Made by a program: the position numbers and the translations under genes. A stretch of DNA of 64,000 nt, from positions 41,159,820 through 41,223,819 of the forward strand of contig OZ024724.1 in NCBI GenBank assembly GCA_964016875.1. Direction: 5' to 3'. The first letter of the stretch is position 1. Each line of letters begins with the position of its first letter. Shown one piece after another: positions 21,214-33,770 of this stretch. This DNA comes from Fallopia convolvulus. Its lineage: Eukaryota; Streptophyta; Magnoliopsida; Caryophyllales; Polygonaceae. The notes beneath the pieces are model-generated. The model did not search any database, was not told where the DNA came from, and worked only from the letters and a program-made list of their open reading frames with translations.

Positions 21214-24200
21214 TGTAATACCCCTATTTTTAAACCAAGGGTACTACCGCCAGTGGCATCGGACTTTACCATCCGAAGCCACCCGAGGCTAGGTAACACA
21301 ACACATTTTAAGTAAAAACCATAATGCGGGAATTATATTACAAATATTAAACTTGTTCATTACATACTGACTGAAGGGAAACAAATATTGTTATTACATC
21401 TTCATTGTTTATTTAGGGAAATACATCAAAAGTGAACAATAGCGGAATTTAAGACGACCAGTTATAGACCATGGTTCGTACATAAGCATGTGGGACCCAA
21501 ACTACTTTAAGACATTTAAAACTTCCTTCCTTCCTTCAAGGTCTTCAAGGCTCCGTCTTCTAACCTATTGGGGTCCGACCTTCAATACTTGATATTTCCA
21601 TAAAAGGCAAGAAATACCAGCCGGACGAACCGGGAAAGAAAGAAAGCGGGTTAGTCTATCTAGAGACTAACAAGTGGAAGAATAGGGCTTGGTTCTCATG
21701 GGAAAGTCTAAACATGTGGCATCGAATGTCCGAGTAACAATCCGGTCGATGATCCAATAGTTAGCGTTCCTGAAAGAAGAGAAGAGACAACAGAGTACAA
21801 GAATTGCGATAGGACACCACAGTTATGTGGTTCCATTGGAATTATGAGATTTTTTGGGAACTGTATTATCACACATTTTGATAGTTTAAAATCCTCCGTC
21901 GACTATCCGGACCTCGACTAACCTCACCATACTCGGAAGTGCCAACGGGGAGGTGGCCACTAGGGCTTTCTACACCAATCCCATTTCTCCATTTTATAGG
22001 TGTTTGAAACAAGTCGAGCATGAATTTAGATTAGAAGACAATCTTTTCAAGCCGGGAGTGAGAACGGTCTTCCAAGTTGTACTATTCCGTCTTGCTTCAT
22101 TAATTATAGTGCATTGGGCACTCTATCTTTTCTTAAGTCAATAAAACTTGCAATTCAGTTAACGACTTTTAAGTTGGATCGCAATTTAGCCGGGGATGCC
22201 AAGAACAATATTTCGGACCTTACATATTAGTGAACTTAGCTAGAGTGTGGGCACCTCTCTTATCGATAGAGCAGGCAGTCATGACTGGAGGTTAGGAGTC
22301 GATAATAGATATACCACCTAACAAGTTATAGAGAGATATACGAGTCAAAACCCGAAATCCCTATTCTACAATTATCCACAACAAAGAGATCTCAAAGGAG
22401 AATCTCCAATCGCATAAGAGCACAATCAACGACCCTAAACAGTACTAGTAGTATGAATAATAAGAAATAACGAACAGTCGTTAAATCTAAGCAATAAATA
22501 AACCTAATTTTCGTTATTTAGCAAACAAGTGTTCCCAATAATTAAGCGATATTAAACGGAAATAGAAATTCACGTTTAATAAAAAGGGTAAGAGAGAACC
22601 GTCCACTTACCTCGAAAGCGAACTTAGCAAAAAGATCAAGGCAACAACTTCAAAGAGAATTTCTTAAACCTTTCCTGGTAAGAACAATTCTAAAAGCTCA
22701 AATAGACGTTTTATGAATAAACTCCTTAACTGTTTATTCCCTTTTAGCGTCTTCTCAAAAAATGACCAGAATAATGACTCAAGTTAATGCCATTGTCATA
22801 TATAATAAATTCTTTATATAACTCCTTAGCAAACTTGATTATGTCTTTGAGAGTAAATGTCTCTTGATCGTATTACCTCTTTTTTTTATAGATTTTAATG
22901 GTAGTTTTATTCCTTTTTAAACGAACTCCAAAAAATCATAAATGACATAAAGCTTAAATATGATCTTGAAGGACCAAGGTCATAGAAATTGAAATAACGA
23001 TCACTTCGACCAGGAATGGACTAGGTCGAAGGACAGAAAAATAAAGGCGGGAATTTAAAGAGCGGAATTTAATTATCCACAATCCCAAACGAGTAATAGG
23101 ATTAAATGAATTTAGTTATTTATTATATATATAAAGAAATAGTTATATATATATAAATACTTTTAATAACGTCATTCCTTAGGGTTAGATTTTGGTAGTC
23201 ATACGTCATCTTTTTGGTATCCTCTTATAAATGAAAAGTGTACATTTATATTATACGACCGTGGTGTAAAATTCTCGGAATTTAATATGGACCAACGAAA
23301 CGTATAAAGGGATCGAAGGTTCATACCAAAAGATCGACGGTACGAAAGATCGGAGCATCGGTTTCAAGAACGGTTTGGCCCTATTGCATTGTGGCAACGT
23401 CACGATTCTAACGGCGTCAAAGGCGGGCAGAGTAACGATTCCAAAAGGGCTTGACAGTGACCCAAATCGACGTTACGGTTTGAACGAGGCTGAACAGAGA
23501 GGATATATACTGGCATGAAGAATTGTGTACAAGAGGAGTGTACAAAAATTTGAACGAAGGGTAGCTCACTGACTTTCTCACAAATTAAAAGGAAGAAAAG
23601 TGATTGGCTGGGGAATGATTGAACGAGAAAGGTGACGAATTCATTCTCAGAATTGGAACTTTGGATAAAAGAAATAAGATTGAATCTGATTGGATGGGAA
23701 ATTTGTGAAGAGAGGAAGAAAGTCTCGAACGGAGGTGAAATAGATTTTAGAACAAAGAGGTGGGATTGGTTTTGCAACTGTGCATTTGAGTCTCTGCACA
23801 GATCTATTTAAAGGAAAATATAGACATGATACCCAAAAATGGAATAGTAAAAAGATAAGGAGCAGGCGTCGGTAAGAAATTTTTATACGTGTTGGAATGG
23901 GATCTGCGTTAGGGCGGTAAAATTATATACCTCGGATTAAAATACTCCTTTTATAGAAACGATCCTAAAAATTATGTAGACAAATAAAACCAACTTGGAT
24001 GATTTTAATTCGCTACTTTTAATTTTTGGCCTTACGTTTCAGAGTATAACCTTAACGGGTACATAATTAATTAAGCGGATCTTACCCGATCAAAGTACTT
24101 CTTTCATGGAAGTGATCCCAAAAATTATGTTGGTTAATAAAACCAACTCCAATAATTTTATTCTAACCACTGGAACTTACTAGGGATAATTTTCATTAAT

Positions 24201-24292
24201 ATGATCGTAACGCGTAACGAGATTTAATAAACGGGTCTTGGAAAGATGCCCGGAAATATTATCAAATATCCTGAAAAATCAGGGATATTACA
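21214..24292 (-). repeat. 3.08-kb chromovirus-type LTR
   Basis: The termini form a short inverted repeat (tgtaatacccc at the left end, gggatattaca at the right). It contains AT-rich low-complexity segments (for example near 23130-23155) and an ORF at 23777-23400 without a recognised domain. The length is high but within the range of Tekay/Del LTRs. Confidence 0.65.
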
Positions 24293-24387
24293 ATGTTGGC
24301 CTAAATCCTCTCCGTCGCTTCCTCTAGGGTATGTTTTATTTATATTTTTACAACTTTTATGTTTTGGTGTTTAGGGTGATTACATTT

Positions 24388-25692
24388 TGATAACGGTGAA
24401 TTTTGGTGTTTATGAATTCCGGGTCGAATCCACAGGGAGACATATTTTATCTTTTGTAATGAATATTGTGTTAAACAAGTAACAAGGGGGTTTTTGATTG
24501 TAGCAAAGTCTAAGCATGCAAAACTAACAAAGCAGTAAATCTTTTGAATAACGATATTTGGGAAGATAGCTTAGGTAAACAAATATCCACAATCGTACGA
24601 CAAGTTGATTATTGATTTTACCTCAATATCAAATGCAATTGATTTTCCAATTCCCTTTCAATTCTAACTAACATTACAACCAGATACTATTAGTTCTAAC
24701 TAATTTTTTTCATTAAATCATCAATGATTTAGTTTAATAGCAACATTAAGGATATGAATATAATATGATACAATTCTAGCATAAAACAACCAGCTTTTAC
24801 CCTAGAATGTAAATCAAATCTCTTTTGCATAATTCTAGCAAAACCAGATACTAGTACGATGAAATTGCTACTTCAATCTAGAGGTGCTCAACCAGTAACA
24901 CTCTAGATCAAGCAATAGATCCAATAACAACAAACCCTGATTGATCAAACTAGAAACTATTGAAATAAATCATAAACATTTAAGCAAGAGAGAAGATTAA
25001 ATCCAAGCAATAGATAAGGAATTAGAAATCTCACAACTTTTACTCAAAACTATGTTTCAATTGTCTGACTAAGCAAATGGGCTTAGTTCTCCATAGATAT
25101 TATGTAAAACTTAGAATGAAAAGTATGAGGATGAGAATGAGAATGAGAGTTTCTTCTCTCCTAAACCCTAATATAAAGAAGGAAACTAGGTCTAAACACC
25201 ATAAGTTTCGTAGTATATAAGTCCAATATAATAATAGTGAAATATAATGCACTCGCAAACTGAATGTCACGAGCTCATAATGGCGGCGTCCGCTACCAAC
25301 AATAGTCATCTTAGCTCTATTTCGCTCCATACCCTCGGTTCAGGATTCAAGTGACACTTCGGGGGGCTGTTTTGACTCCCTTCGAGTTGGAATTTGGACT
25401 TAGAGTAAAAACATGAATTGTATCTCTTTGAATTAGCTTTTTAATGATACCAAAATCAACTTCATGGACTACTATAGCTCCCGAATGAACCTTCTCAAGA
25501 CAGAGGTGTCGAACGAACAACTCCAATGGATGGCCCAAATTCAAGCGTTCTTTTCCCCCGATTTCCATTCCCTTCACACGTGTTCACTTTAAGACTTGTA
25601 AAACAACATAGAACAAGCGAAAAAACCTAAAACTCCTAGACACTCTAATAACTTAAAGAAACTAACTAAAACTACCTATATGTAAGCTATCA
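24388..25692 (-). mobile_element. Solo LTR of family C with intact target duplication
   Basis: Read on the minus strand it runs TGATAGCTTACATATAGG ... ttcaccgttatca (1305 bp). It is flanked by the perfect 5-bp duplication CATTT (24383-24387 and 25693-25697), with no internal region. It contains the familiar ggattcgacccggaattc phrase near its 3' end and is closely related to the LTR that starts at 26684. Such structures arise by recombination between the two LTRs of a full element. Confidence 0.92.
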
Positions 25693-26683
25693 CATTTTAT
25701 AAGATGTTGGCCCTTGCTTATATAATTGTTGCAGCGCATTCGTATGTCAGTCGGCCAAATTCGACATCTGTTGGAGACGACAAAAAATGATAATGGCCAG
25801 AGGGCTTTCCTACCATACTTGTTAGATTTTGTGAACGACAATGTTCTAGTTGTTCAAGCGCCACTCCCACGTGCACCTCAACGTCATTCAACAAAGCAAG
25901 GGGAGCGCAGTGGGACAACTCATGAGCATTAAGTTGAGTGAGGCGAGGGTAGTAGGATCTAGACACTACTTACTTAGGGTTTATATTCGAGACATGAGAT
26001 TTATTTTCCTTAGACGATATTTTGGATTTTGCTTAGTTATTATGATATTTTGTGCCTTTTGGCTATCTTTTTCGTATTAGCATATCTTAAGTGTGACAAC
26101 TATATCATGCCAAATGGAACCTATAACCCTAAACCCTAAAGTAGTTCTAAGTTCAAGACGTATAACTTTAAATAAATATAGTTCAAAATATGGCAATTCA
26201 AGTGGATGTTTTTAAGGTTTTAGGGTTTAACCATAAACCCTAAAATGCAAGGATATGTTTTAAGGTTTTAGGGTTTAAACCTAAATCCTTTGTCTTGGTA
26301 TAATCGAAATTGATATCGAAGTATTATTTAGACATTGTTAATAAAATGAGTGGTATCAAAGATATCGCTCATAATATACCTAAAATATGTAGATATCACT
26401 CATTGTCATGTCTTGATACCAATACTGATACCGATATATGTTCCTTACTTTGATATCAAAACCAAATGAACAATATGTAAATATAGGATGAGCCAAACTT
26501 AATGTCCAATAATATTGCTAAACTATATTGTATATAAATAGGTGATGACAATTTTGTTGGATTATATAGGATTTTCGCGGTGTGGAAAGAGTCGTCGTCT
26601 TAGATGGATAAACTATCTTCGCCCTAATCTCAAGTGAGGGGGTTTCACAGAATCCGAAGAGGATCAAATTATTAAGCTCCATG
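25693..26683. other. Unassigned region: exon-like ORF and telomere-like motifs
   Basis: After an acceptor-like ttgttgcag at about 25733, a frame of about 65 residues runs to a stop near 25930 (QIRHLLETTKNDNGQRAFLPY); its family is not recognised. A matching donor-like ctctagg|gtatgt lies near 24334, so the solo LTR may sit in an intron of a lost gene. Degenerate telomere-type motifs (aaccctaaaccctaaa and ttttagggttt) lie at about 26121-26290. Nothing else is recognised. Confidence 0.35.
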
Positions 26684-26994
26684 CCTGATAGCTTGCATAT
26701 AGGTAGTGTTTAGGATACATGTTTACGCTTCTTTTGCTTTGTTTTTAGGTAGTTTTAGTTAGTTTCTTTAAGTTATTAGAGTGTCTAGGAGTTTTGGGTT
26801 TCTGCACTTGTTCTATGTTGTTTTACAGGTCTTTGATCGCTCACGAATGCGAGGGTCTAGAGATACAATTTATAACCCGACCCCGTTGTAGCACGTGGTG
26901 GGTGTCGAACGCTCGGGAAATCTACTCGATTGAGGTGCCTAAACACTAGAAAGCTGGAAAGGAGAACTTAAAACAAAGGAAAACAAAGAGAACA

Positions 26995-27090
26995 GTCGGG
27001 ACCGACACAAGTGTCACGTCGGGCCCGATGTTGGCAACAAAGAGGGAAGTCGGGACCGACGTAGAGCAAGTCGGGCCCGATGTAGCTGGT
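26995..27090. promoter_or_regulatory. TCGGGCCCGA/GTCGG-CCGAC palindrome cluster in the element B LTR (distal)
   Basis: gtcgggaccgac and gtcgggcccgat alternate twice within about 90 bp, giving about six CCGAC/GTCGG cores. The right LTR has the same cluster at 35218-35312. CCGAC is the core of the plant DRE/CRT site bound by CBF/DREB factors; binding here is inference. Confidence 0.45.
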
Positions 27091-27780
27091 TTTGTCGAAC
27101 TCAAAGATTGAAAGTAGATCTTGGGCTTTTGGGTTCCTTCTCTAGTATATTAAGGCTTTTCCACCCCAATTCAAGCAATAAGTGATGATCGGAATAGGAT
27201 CGAGGTGCTTTCACCCTCGTTCCAACCACTTCTACACATCGATCATTGGGGAAATCCCCTTCGAAGCAAGGTCTTGAGATGGACAAATGTTCACTTTCGT
27301 TACTTTGCCAATCACAAGCCTTGATTCCTTACTTTCATAAGGAATTGTAGCTCTATGTAGAGTGGGTTCCTAGATCAAGCACTCAAGGCTTATGGAATTG
27401 GGGTTTCTAGCCCAACCTAGCTAGAGCTTTCCCCCATAACCCAAGATCAAGGAGATCTACTCCATATGGCAAACAAAGAAAGCAAACAAATCACAAAGCA
27501 AAGCAATCAACATCATCAATCTCAAACCAAAGCCAAATTTCATTCACAAATCAAAAGCAATCCACAAACTCCAATCCAAGGGTTCCAAATCCACAAAATC
27601 AAAATAAGGCAAAGCTAATCTATCAACCAAACCTATCAAATCTCCTTCTCCTATGCGGATTCCCTCTCTTCTCCTTCTCCTCTCCTTCCTCCTTGCTCTC
27701 CAAGTATCCTCTTGAGAGTTTTTGAGAGTTGGTCCCTTGCTAAGTGTGTGGGAACCTCCTCCAATTAGAAGATAAGAGAG

Positions 27781-27790
27781 CCTTTATAGA
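27781..27790 (-). promoter_or_regulatory. TATA box of the element B LTR (left copy)
   Basis: On the minus strand tctataaagg, present also in the right LTR at 36004-36013. A palindrome cluster (about 27848-27955, and about 36070-36190 in the right copy) lies about 58 bp upstream. The box in the right copy would drive the genomic transcript. Confidence 0.6.
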
Positions 27791-28230
27791 TGAGGGGCAA
27801 AAGTGGTAGTTTACAATTTCATGCCTTGGAGCCCAATCCAGCCAGCGACCGACTCGGACCGACACGGAGCACCTCGGGCCCGACTTACTGGGCACGTCGG
27901 TCCGAGGTCGAAAAATCATCTCGGGTCCGACGTTGGTCCAACTCGATCCGTACCTCGTTCCACCTTCTTCTTGTTGGCTTTTCTCTTGTTCTTCTTCATG
28001 GCTTGCTCCTCTCTTTCCCTCTTAAGCTCGGGCCTTGCTCCATGTTCCGATTCTCCTTCAAAACGACCCTTGATCCATGCCAAAACACCTACAAAACACA
28101 TAGTCTCCGAATCTCATAGAAATACGGGAACTAAGCTAAAAAGGAACAAAACACACAAGAAAAGGGGAAAAAAAGAAACATATTTACAAAGGGAATCATA
28201 TATAAAACACCACCAAATAAAGAGACATCA

Positions 28231-29949
28231 AAATACCCCATACTTAAACTTGCTTGTCCTCAAGCAATAACAATGTAAGCAAGACCGAAACATAATCTTC
28301 AAGTAAAGCCTCGTATGAAAACACATTTAAGCACAAGTGATTGATATTCAAGCAAGATTATGTCATCACACATGATTAAGTGTTCCAAGGAATAGAGTCA
28401 ATGCAACTAAGCCTCACTTTAGGGATATGTGAATGTGTATCACTCATCATGTGTATGGGTATAGCAATGAACACTCAAGCTCAAAAATCATGCAAGTAAG
28501 GACTTTACTATTGAAGCTAATATCACCAAATCCTCCACCTAGAGATGCCTAATACAAAGTACACAAAGAATTCGAACTTGGCTCAATGGAGGTCCTCAAA
28601 GAGGTTCCATTCGGCCGGGTTGTAATGGGGCTTTTGGTATTTCTCAAGGTGGGAATTATTTGGTCTTGTGGTGCTTACAATGGGGATTGAACAACCTAAA
28701 CTCTCACCAACTTCACCAAAATTCCACAATCAAGTTCACACTCATCCAAAAGACTTAACATTTTTCCTCTCAACCCAAAATTTCACTTAACATTCCACTT
28801 CATCTTTGCTCTTAGGCTTTTTGTTGGATTTTCCACACTTTCTACACTGGACCGACTTTCTTATGACATCGGGCCCGATGTGGTGTGTAACTCGGTCGGA
28901 CCCTTTTTCTTCACTTAAGCTCTTTACCTTCATTCCACTTTCCATTTCCAACATTTTCTTTCTTTCTTTCTTTCCTTTTTTTTCATTTTCTTTTTGCACA
29001 ACAAAGATGCACTACCCACATGATTCATAACACCATTCTTTGCCCTTAAACCAAAGAGAATCTCAACTCTTCAAATACAATCCAAACCTCTCTTCTAAAG
29101 TCCAATCCCATAAGGGTCAAGTCATATAAGGCTAGGAATAATATTTTTGAGGAGTTTCAAACAAAGGCCTAGGCTAAAACGGGGCTACAAACAAAGGATT
29201 CACTTCATGGTAGGATATGGAACATTTATGTGACTAAAAGAACAAAGTTCAAAATCAATGTGACAATGCTAGGACAAATCTCATGACGGTCTTGGAAAAT
29301 AGATAAACACCGTAATAGCAAGTTTTACTAAGCATGCATGAGCTAATCACACAAGAAACATGAGGGATATGCAAATATGAACAAGCATCCCTAAAATGGC
29401 CAAAAATCAATCTCACAAGGGTCACTCATACTTAGTTGCATAAGAACTCATCCTAGAACTCACATGTTCAATAAAACTAGCAAGATATCATGATCACATC
29501 AAAAGCAACATCTTTTTAGAGGCTAAACCATCCAAAAATATGCAAAGGAATTTACATGCTCACATCATCATTAGCTTTCATTTGGACATCTAAGATGGGA
29601 ATTTCTAGTCCAAAAACTACAAAACACAAAATCTTTTTGTTGTTTTCAACACAGTTTTTCAGATTTTTATGGATTTTTGCAAAAATTTCTCTATACAAAA
29701 CCAAAAACAAAGACTCATCCATTCAAAACCAAATCAATCATCCATGTCATTCCACAAACCAAGAAACAAACATCCCAAACACAAACTAGAAACCGAAAAC
29801 CAAATATCCTCAAAATAACAAACACACAAGCAAGTGAAATCATGAGCACACTTACCCCCACCCCATACTTAAAATTTTGATGTCCCCATCAAACAAAGAA
29901 ACCAAAACTTAAAAGCAAGAGAGAAGAGTACAAAGAGCTCACAATTTCT
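28231..29949 (-). other. Element B 3' non-coding region with polypurine tract
   Basis: No domain is seen. It contains GC-rich palindromes at about 28850-28905, and on the minus strand two aagtatgggg phrases: one at the true polypurine tract (28236-28246) and a second at about 29860, followed by tggggg. Confidence 0.6.
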
Positions 29950-30588
29950 TTATTCTTCAATGGCATGTCTAGAGTCACTCGAAGGGGTTGTCACGCCTAT
30001 ATCCTCTTTGTTCAACTCATGACGAGCATAGATTGCACATCCCAAAACTCGCACCATGACCCGAAAAAGAGGGCTAGCAATCTCGATTGTGGTGGCGCCC
30101 TTTCTCATCTCGCTCTTCCCGGCCACATGCCGCCACACTTGGTTCACCTTCTCGTTGTCGACGTCGGTCTCTTCTTTTGGACATGGAAACCCGAAGTAGG
30201 TAGCCAAGTCCCTAAGAGAGAGATTGTGGTCCTCACTGCCCAATTGGAAGGTGATCGCCCCTTCCTCATCCTCCATATTATCATAAGTGCATTCAAAAGT
30301 GGCCATGAATTCCGAGGTGAGGGCGGGATAGTGGGTGTTGTCCCACCTTAGCATCCCATTGAGACCGATGTGGGAGTAGCACCTTGGAAGAGCTTGATCC
30401 ATATCCATCTTCTTCACGGTTTCCCAATCAAGCCACCTTGTGTGATGCTTAAACGCCATATACCTTGCATAACTCTCAACTTGCGCATCCTCCTCCAAGT
30501 AAACGTCATCCAACTTTGGCTCTTGTCTTGACTTCTTGGACTTCTTCTTCGGCCTTTCCGCATGAGATGATGAAGCTCTAGTCTCCAT
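29950..30588 (-). CDS. Athila ORF1-like additional protein of element B
   Basis: An open frame of about 212 residues starting METRASSSHAE (an in-frame Met nine codons earlier is less likely). A basic segment RPKKKSKKSRQEPK (residues about 12-25) could be a nuclear or RNA-binding signal. Then come RWLDWETVKKMDMDQAL, the FMATFECTY segment and LSLRDLATYFGFP, which resemble the plant retrotransposon ORF1/putative plant transposon protein family found in Athila-related elements. Its function is not known. It lies 3' of the protease, in the position where Athila elements can carry an env-like gene, and is uninterrupted, in keeping with the young age of the element. Confidence 0.65.
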   Translation of the reverse strand: METRASSSHAERPKKKSKKSRQEPKLDDVYLEEDAQVESYARYMAFKHHTRWLDWETVKKMDMDQALPRCYSHIGLNGMLRWDNTHYPALTSEFMATFECTYDNMEDEEGAITFQLGSEDHNLSLRDLATYFGFPCPKEETDVDNEKVNQVWRHVAGKSEMRKGATTIEIASPLFRVMVRVLGCAIYARHELNKEDIGVTTPSSDSRHAIEE

Positions 30589-30615
30589 GGTACCTACACA
30601 CATCCAACCAAACAA

Positions 30616-31858
30616 AAGGGTCCAAGATAAACTCCATACAACTCAACAAAAGCACTCATCAACACACATCAACACATCAACACAAGGGAACCCCATACTT
30701 AGTCTCTAAACACACATGCATCACCATCCAACATGAATCATCATGGATATCATCTAACAATGGCTAAGCAAATGATCATACTACATCATGATTAAGCTAT
30801 AGCCAACAATGAAACACATGAATCCACATGATATCACAAGAAGAGAGCAAAAGCAACATGGATCGACTTCCAACCTATGTCGGGCCTGACACATCCTCAA
30901 CCTCGGTCCGACTTGATGGACCGACTTCCACAACTCGGGCCCGACTTACCTGGGCACGTCGATCTCAACCTAGTTCATGCTTCGACTCTAACCTCAAATC
31001 AACCCAAATCACTCTATCATGCACTTAAATTTCAAATTCAACCATCAAACATCCCTAATCGAAGTTCTAAATGGATCCAAGCATGCATAAACAACTTTGA
31101 AGCTCAATTTCACAAATCATGCAAATCCACCATTGATGCTCAAGCTCAAACTCTCAATCAAACATGGCATTACTCAATCTATGCAATGAAAGCACAAAAT
31201 CTCCAAGGAAATAGGTAGAGATCGAGTAACACATACCGAATTTGAAGAGTATTGAACTTTTAAACAAACAATCTACTTAGAACTCAAACTTTCTCAACCT
31301 AGATCGAGATGGGGGATGAAGAACGAGATTGAACTCGGAATTTCTCTTTGGAATCGGGCTAGGGAGGCCTTTTTGTGATTGGATCGAGATGAAGAAAGGG
31401 AGAGATGTGTGGATCGAGTATGGTGAGAGGGGGGACCGATTTTGAGAGTGTGAGGGAGATGGGTTGTATTTTGGGAATGGTGGTTAATATGAAGATGGTT
31501 GGTAGGTGGGGGATGGCATTTAATGGGGAAAAGGGACAAATTAGGTCAAAGGGCAAAAATGGCATTCCACCTAGTCCGATCGGGTCGGACCGACGTCGTG
31601 GACCGACGTCCCTGTGTCGGGCCCGACTTACCTGGGCTCGATGTGGGGTGTTCGGGTCACCAATTTTACTCCATCCTCTTGTAACTTCTTTCTCCATATT
31701 TCCATTTATTTTTATTTTTTTTTTCACCTCAAATCCTACACAACCTTGAAGAATACACAACACCAAAAATCCACAAAACACTAGATAGAGATTGGTTAGA
31801 GAAAAGCTAGGCTAAACTAAGAAAAATCAAACTAAAATTACGAAAAGAAAGCTACTAG
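30616..31858 (-). other. Element B spacer between the protease end and the ORF1-like gene
   Basis: Non-coding by eye. Palindrome clusters with tcgggcccgactt and ggaccgacgt lie at about 30875-30965 and 31565-31645. A third aagtatggggt phrase (minus strand) lies near 30692. Confidence 0.55.
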
Positions 31859-31876
31859 CTCGGGTTGCCTCCCGAG
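31859..31876 (-). other. Conserved hairpin downstream of the protease stop (element B)
   Basis: On the minus strand CTCGGG-aggcaa-CCCGAG, 44 nt after the stop at 31921. Stem and loop are identical to those of element A. Confidence 0.75.
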
Positions 31877-31920
31877 AAGCGCTCGTTTAGAGTCACTAGT
31901 TTGACTTCCTAACCTCAATC

Positions 31921-33770
31921 TCATGGCGGGTGAAACACGGTGAATTGCTCGCCATTGTTGTGCCCATTCCCATTGCCCTCATACCCATAAAACCACCAAC
32001 GATGGTCTATATAGGCATGGCTCTCCGATCTCGGGCCTGTCTCATCATACTCCTCCAACGAATGAGATTTCTCCTCCTTACTTGCTCCATCATGTTCCTC
32101 TTTTCCTACACCAAAGTTATCCAAAGAATTCCTAGGAGATTCTACCAATTCATCTTTCAAGTCACAAAGGCAAATGTAGGAGTCTCCTAAGTCATCTTTC
32201 AAATCACTTAAACAAATCTAGGAATCAAAAGTTTGGAAAGAATTGTGGTCATCACCAACATCAAAAGGATATAAGTAAGGATACTCTTCATTTCTCCTTG
32301 GGCTAGCATTGATCCTTGACTCATCTTGTTCCTCAACTTGCTCCAACAACTCCCTTGCTTGTATTTGTTTATTGAACCCTTCATCACTTCTCAACACAAT
32401 GACCTCTCTAGAAACTTCCACTTCTTCTCTTTTTCTCTTGGCACTCTCTTCAAGTTTGAGGATAGCCAAGGCGTCCGGCTCATTCAAAGCCTTGTTGAAG
32501 TGAAAATCGACCTTTTCTTCACCAATCTCAAAGGAAACTTTGCCCTTTTTGACATCAAACCTTGCCCCCGCCGTAGCTAAGAATGGTCTTCCTAAGATTA
32601 TTGGGACCAAGGGGTCCTCGTGCATGTCCAAGATCACGAAATCATCGGGAACAAAGTACTTTCCAACTCGCACCGCCACGTCATCCAATATTCCCTTAGC
32701 CTTGATGATGGAACCGTCGGCCATAGTTAGGGACATATCGGCCGGCTCAATTTCACCTAAATTTTCCCTTCTCCAAATACTAGTGGGCGTCACCGAAACA
32801 CTTGCCCCAAGGTCACATAAGGCTTGGAAGTTTTGAGACCCCACACCAATAGTGATAGCAAACCGACCGGGATCTCCTAGCTTTTGTGGTAACTCCAAGG
32901 TCTTGACCTCATCTTGCATTTCTACTATGGACCTCTTCTTGCTCAAAATCTCCTTTAAAAACTTGGCATAGGATGGCATCTCGCTCAATGCATCGGTGAA
33001 CGAGATAGAGATGTTCAAACCTTGCAAAAGCTTGAGAAACCTCTTGAACTTGTTCTCAACAACATCTTTCGGCTTATTTGAGGGATATGGAAGAGTTGTT
33101 GCACCTTGAATCTTGCTTGGATCAACCTCCTTGGACTTCCCTACTTCACTTGCAACATTTCCTGGTTGGACCGAGTTAGGCACCACGTCGGGCCCGATGT
33201 CGTGTATCACGGTCCTGGGGCAGAGCTGAGGCAGAGTAGTCGGATCGACATCTGGGTACGTCGGGTCCGACTCACTCTCAACCTCGGTCCGGGGAAGAGG
33301 AGTTGATCTTCCTGCTGGGTCGACTTCAGGGAACGTCGGACCCGACTTGCTGGGTAAGTCGGTCCGGCTCTCTTCATTCTTCTTAGGCATGTGTGGCTTG
33401 GGTAGGTTTCGGCCACTTCTCAATCCAATTGCCCGGACTTCATTTTGATTGTTTTGAGCTCGGGGGTTCTCCTCGGGTCGGCCCGGAAGTCTCCCATTCT
33501 CTCTCGGGGCTTGAGTTGCAATTTGGGCAAATTGATTGTCGACTTGCCTCCTCCATGCACCAAACTCATTGAATTGGGTCCTCATCTCCTTGAACCCATC
33601 CCTCATCTCTTGAGCCAATGATTGTAGCTCATTGAATCCCGGTGGCCTATATGGTGGTGGTTGCGGCGCCCTTGGCTCGTTTTGGTTGAAGTTGTTGTTG
33701 TAGGCTTGAGCTTGACCGTTGTTCCACCGGCCATTACCACCATTTTTGAAGTTGCCTCTTCCACCGAAAT
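31921..33770 (-). pseudogene. Element B gag-protease polyprotein, linker and retropepsin part
   Basis: On the minus strand it continues the gag frame after a one-base shift near 33785. A Gly/Asn-rich segment (FGGRGNF, GGNGRWNN) leads to AQEMRDGFKEM and AIGLRSGRNL. Then comes a linker (about 33365-33175) encoded by the GC-rich palindromes, with repeated DPxxxSxP-like units. FLKILSK-type helices precede the protease with LCDLGASVSVTP (about 32815) and ILGRPFLATAGA (about 32585). A TAG at 32218 interrupts the C terminus, and the same frame then runs to a stop at 31921. No reverse transcriptase follows. Confidence 0.87.

Larger units (their letters stand above)
20380..24292 (-). mobile_element. 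Chromovirus-like Ty3/gypsy element, 5' end only (LTR, primer site, leader)
   Basis: On the minus strand a long LTR (24292 to 21214) begins TGTAATATCCCTGATTTTTC and ends ...aggggtattaca. It is followed at once by a sequence close to the initiator tRNA-Met primer site. These starts and this primer are usual for Tekay/Del-type chromoviruses. Downstream, 20983-20380 may be a ruined gag. The rest of the element, including any second LTR, is missing, so its left boundary (20380 or beyond) is not determined. Confidence 0.65.
26834..28230 (-). repeat. 3' LTR of element B (left copy)
   Basis: It runs from tgatcgctcacg to ...agagacatca on the plus strand (1397 bp); transcription direction is minus. 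On the minus strand it is preceded by the phrase gaggacaagcaagtttaag and the polypurine tract tatggggtatt (28231-28258). Confidence 0.92.

Noticed and set aside
23400..23777. 125-codon minus-strand frame inside the chromovirus LTR
   Set aside because: Low-complexity Ser/Phe/Leu composition with no domain; LTRs of this type are normally non-coding.
26995..27090. Spaced short palindromes resembling a CRISPR array
   Set aside because: Repeat units are only about 12 bp, spacing is irregular, there are no unique spacers or cas genes, and the host is a plant genome.
27790..28270. Open frames of 109-155 codons in the element B LTR (repeated near 36013-36439)
   Set aside because: They lie antisense inside an LTR, carry no domain, and contain the palindrome cluster and TATA region.
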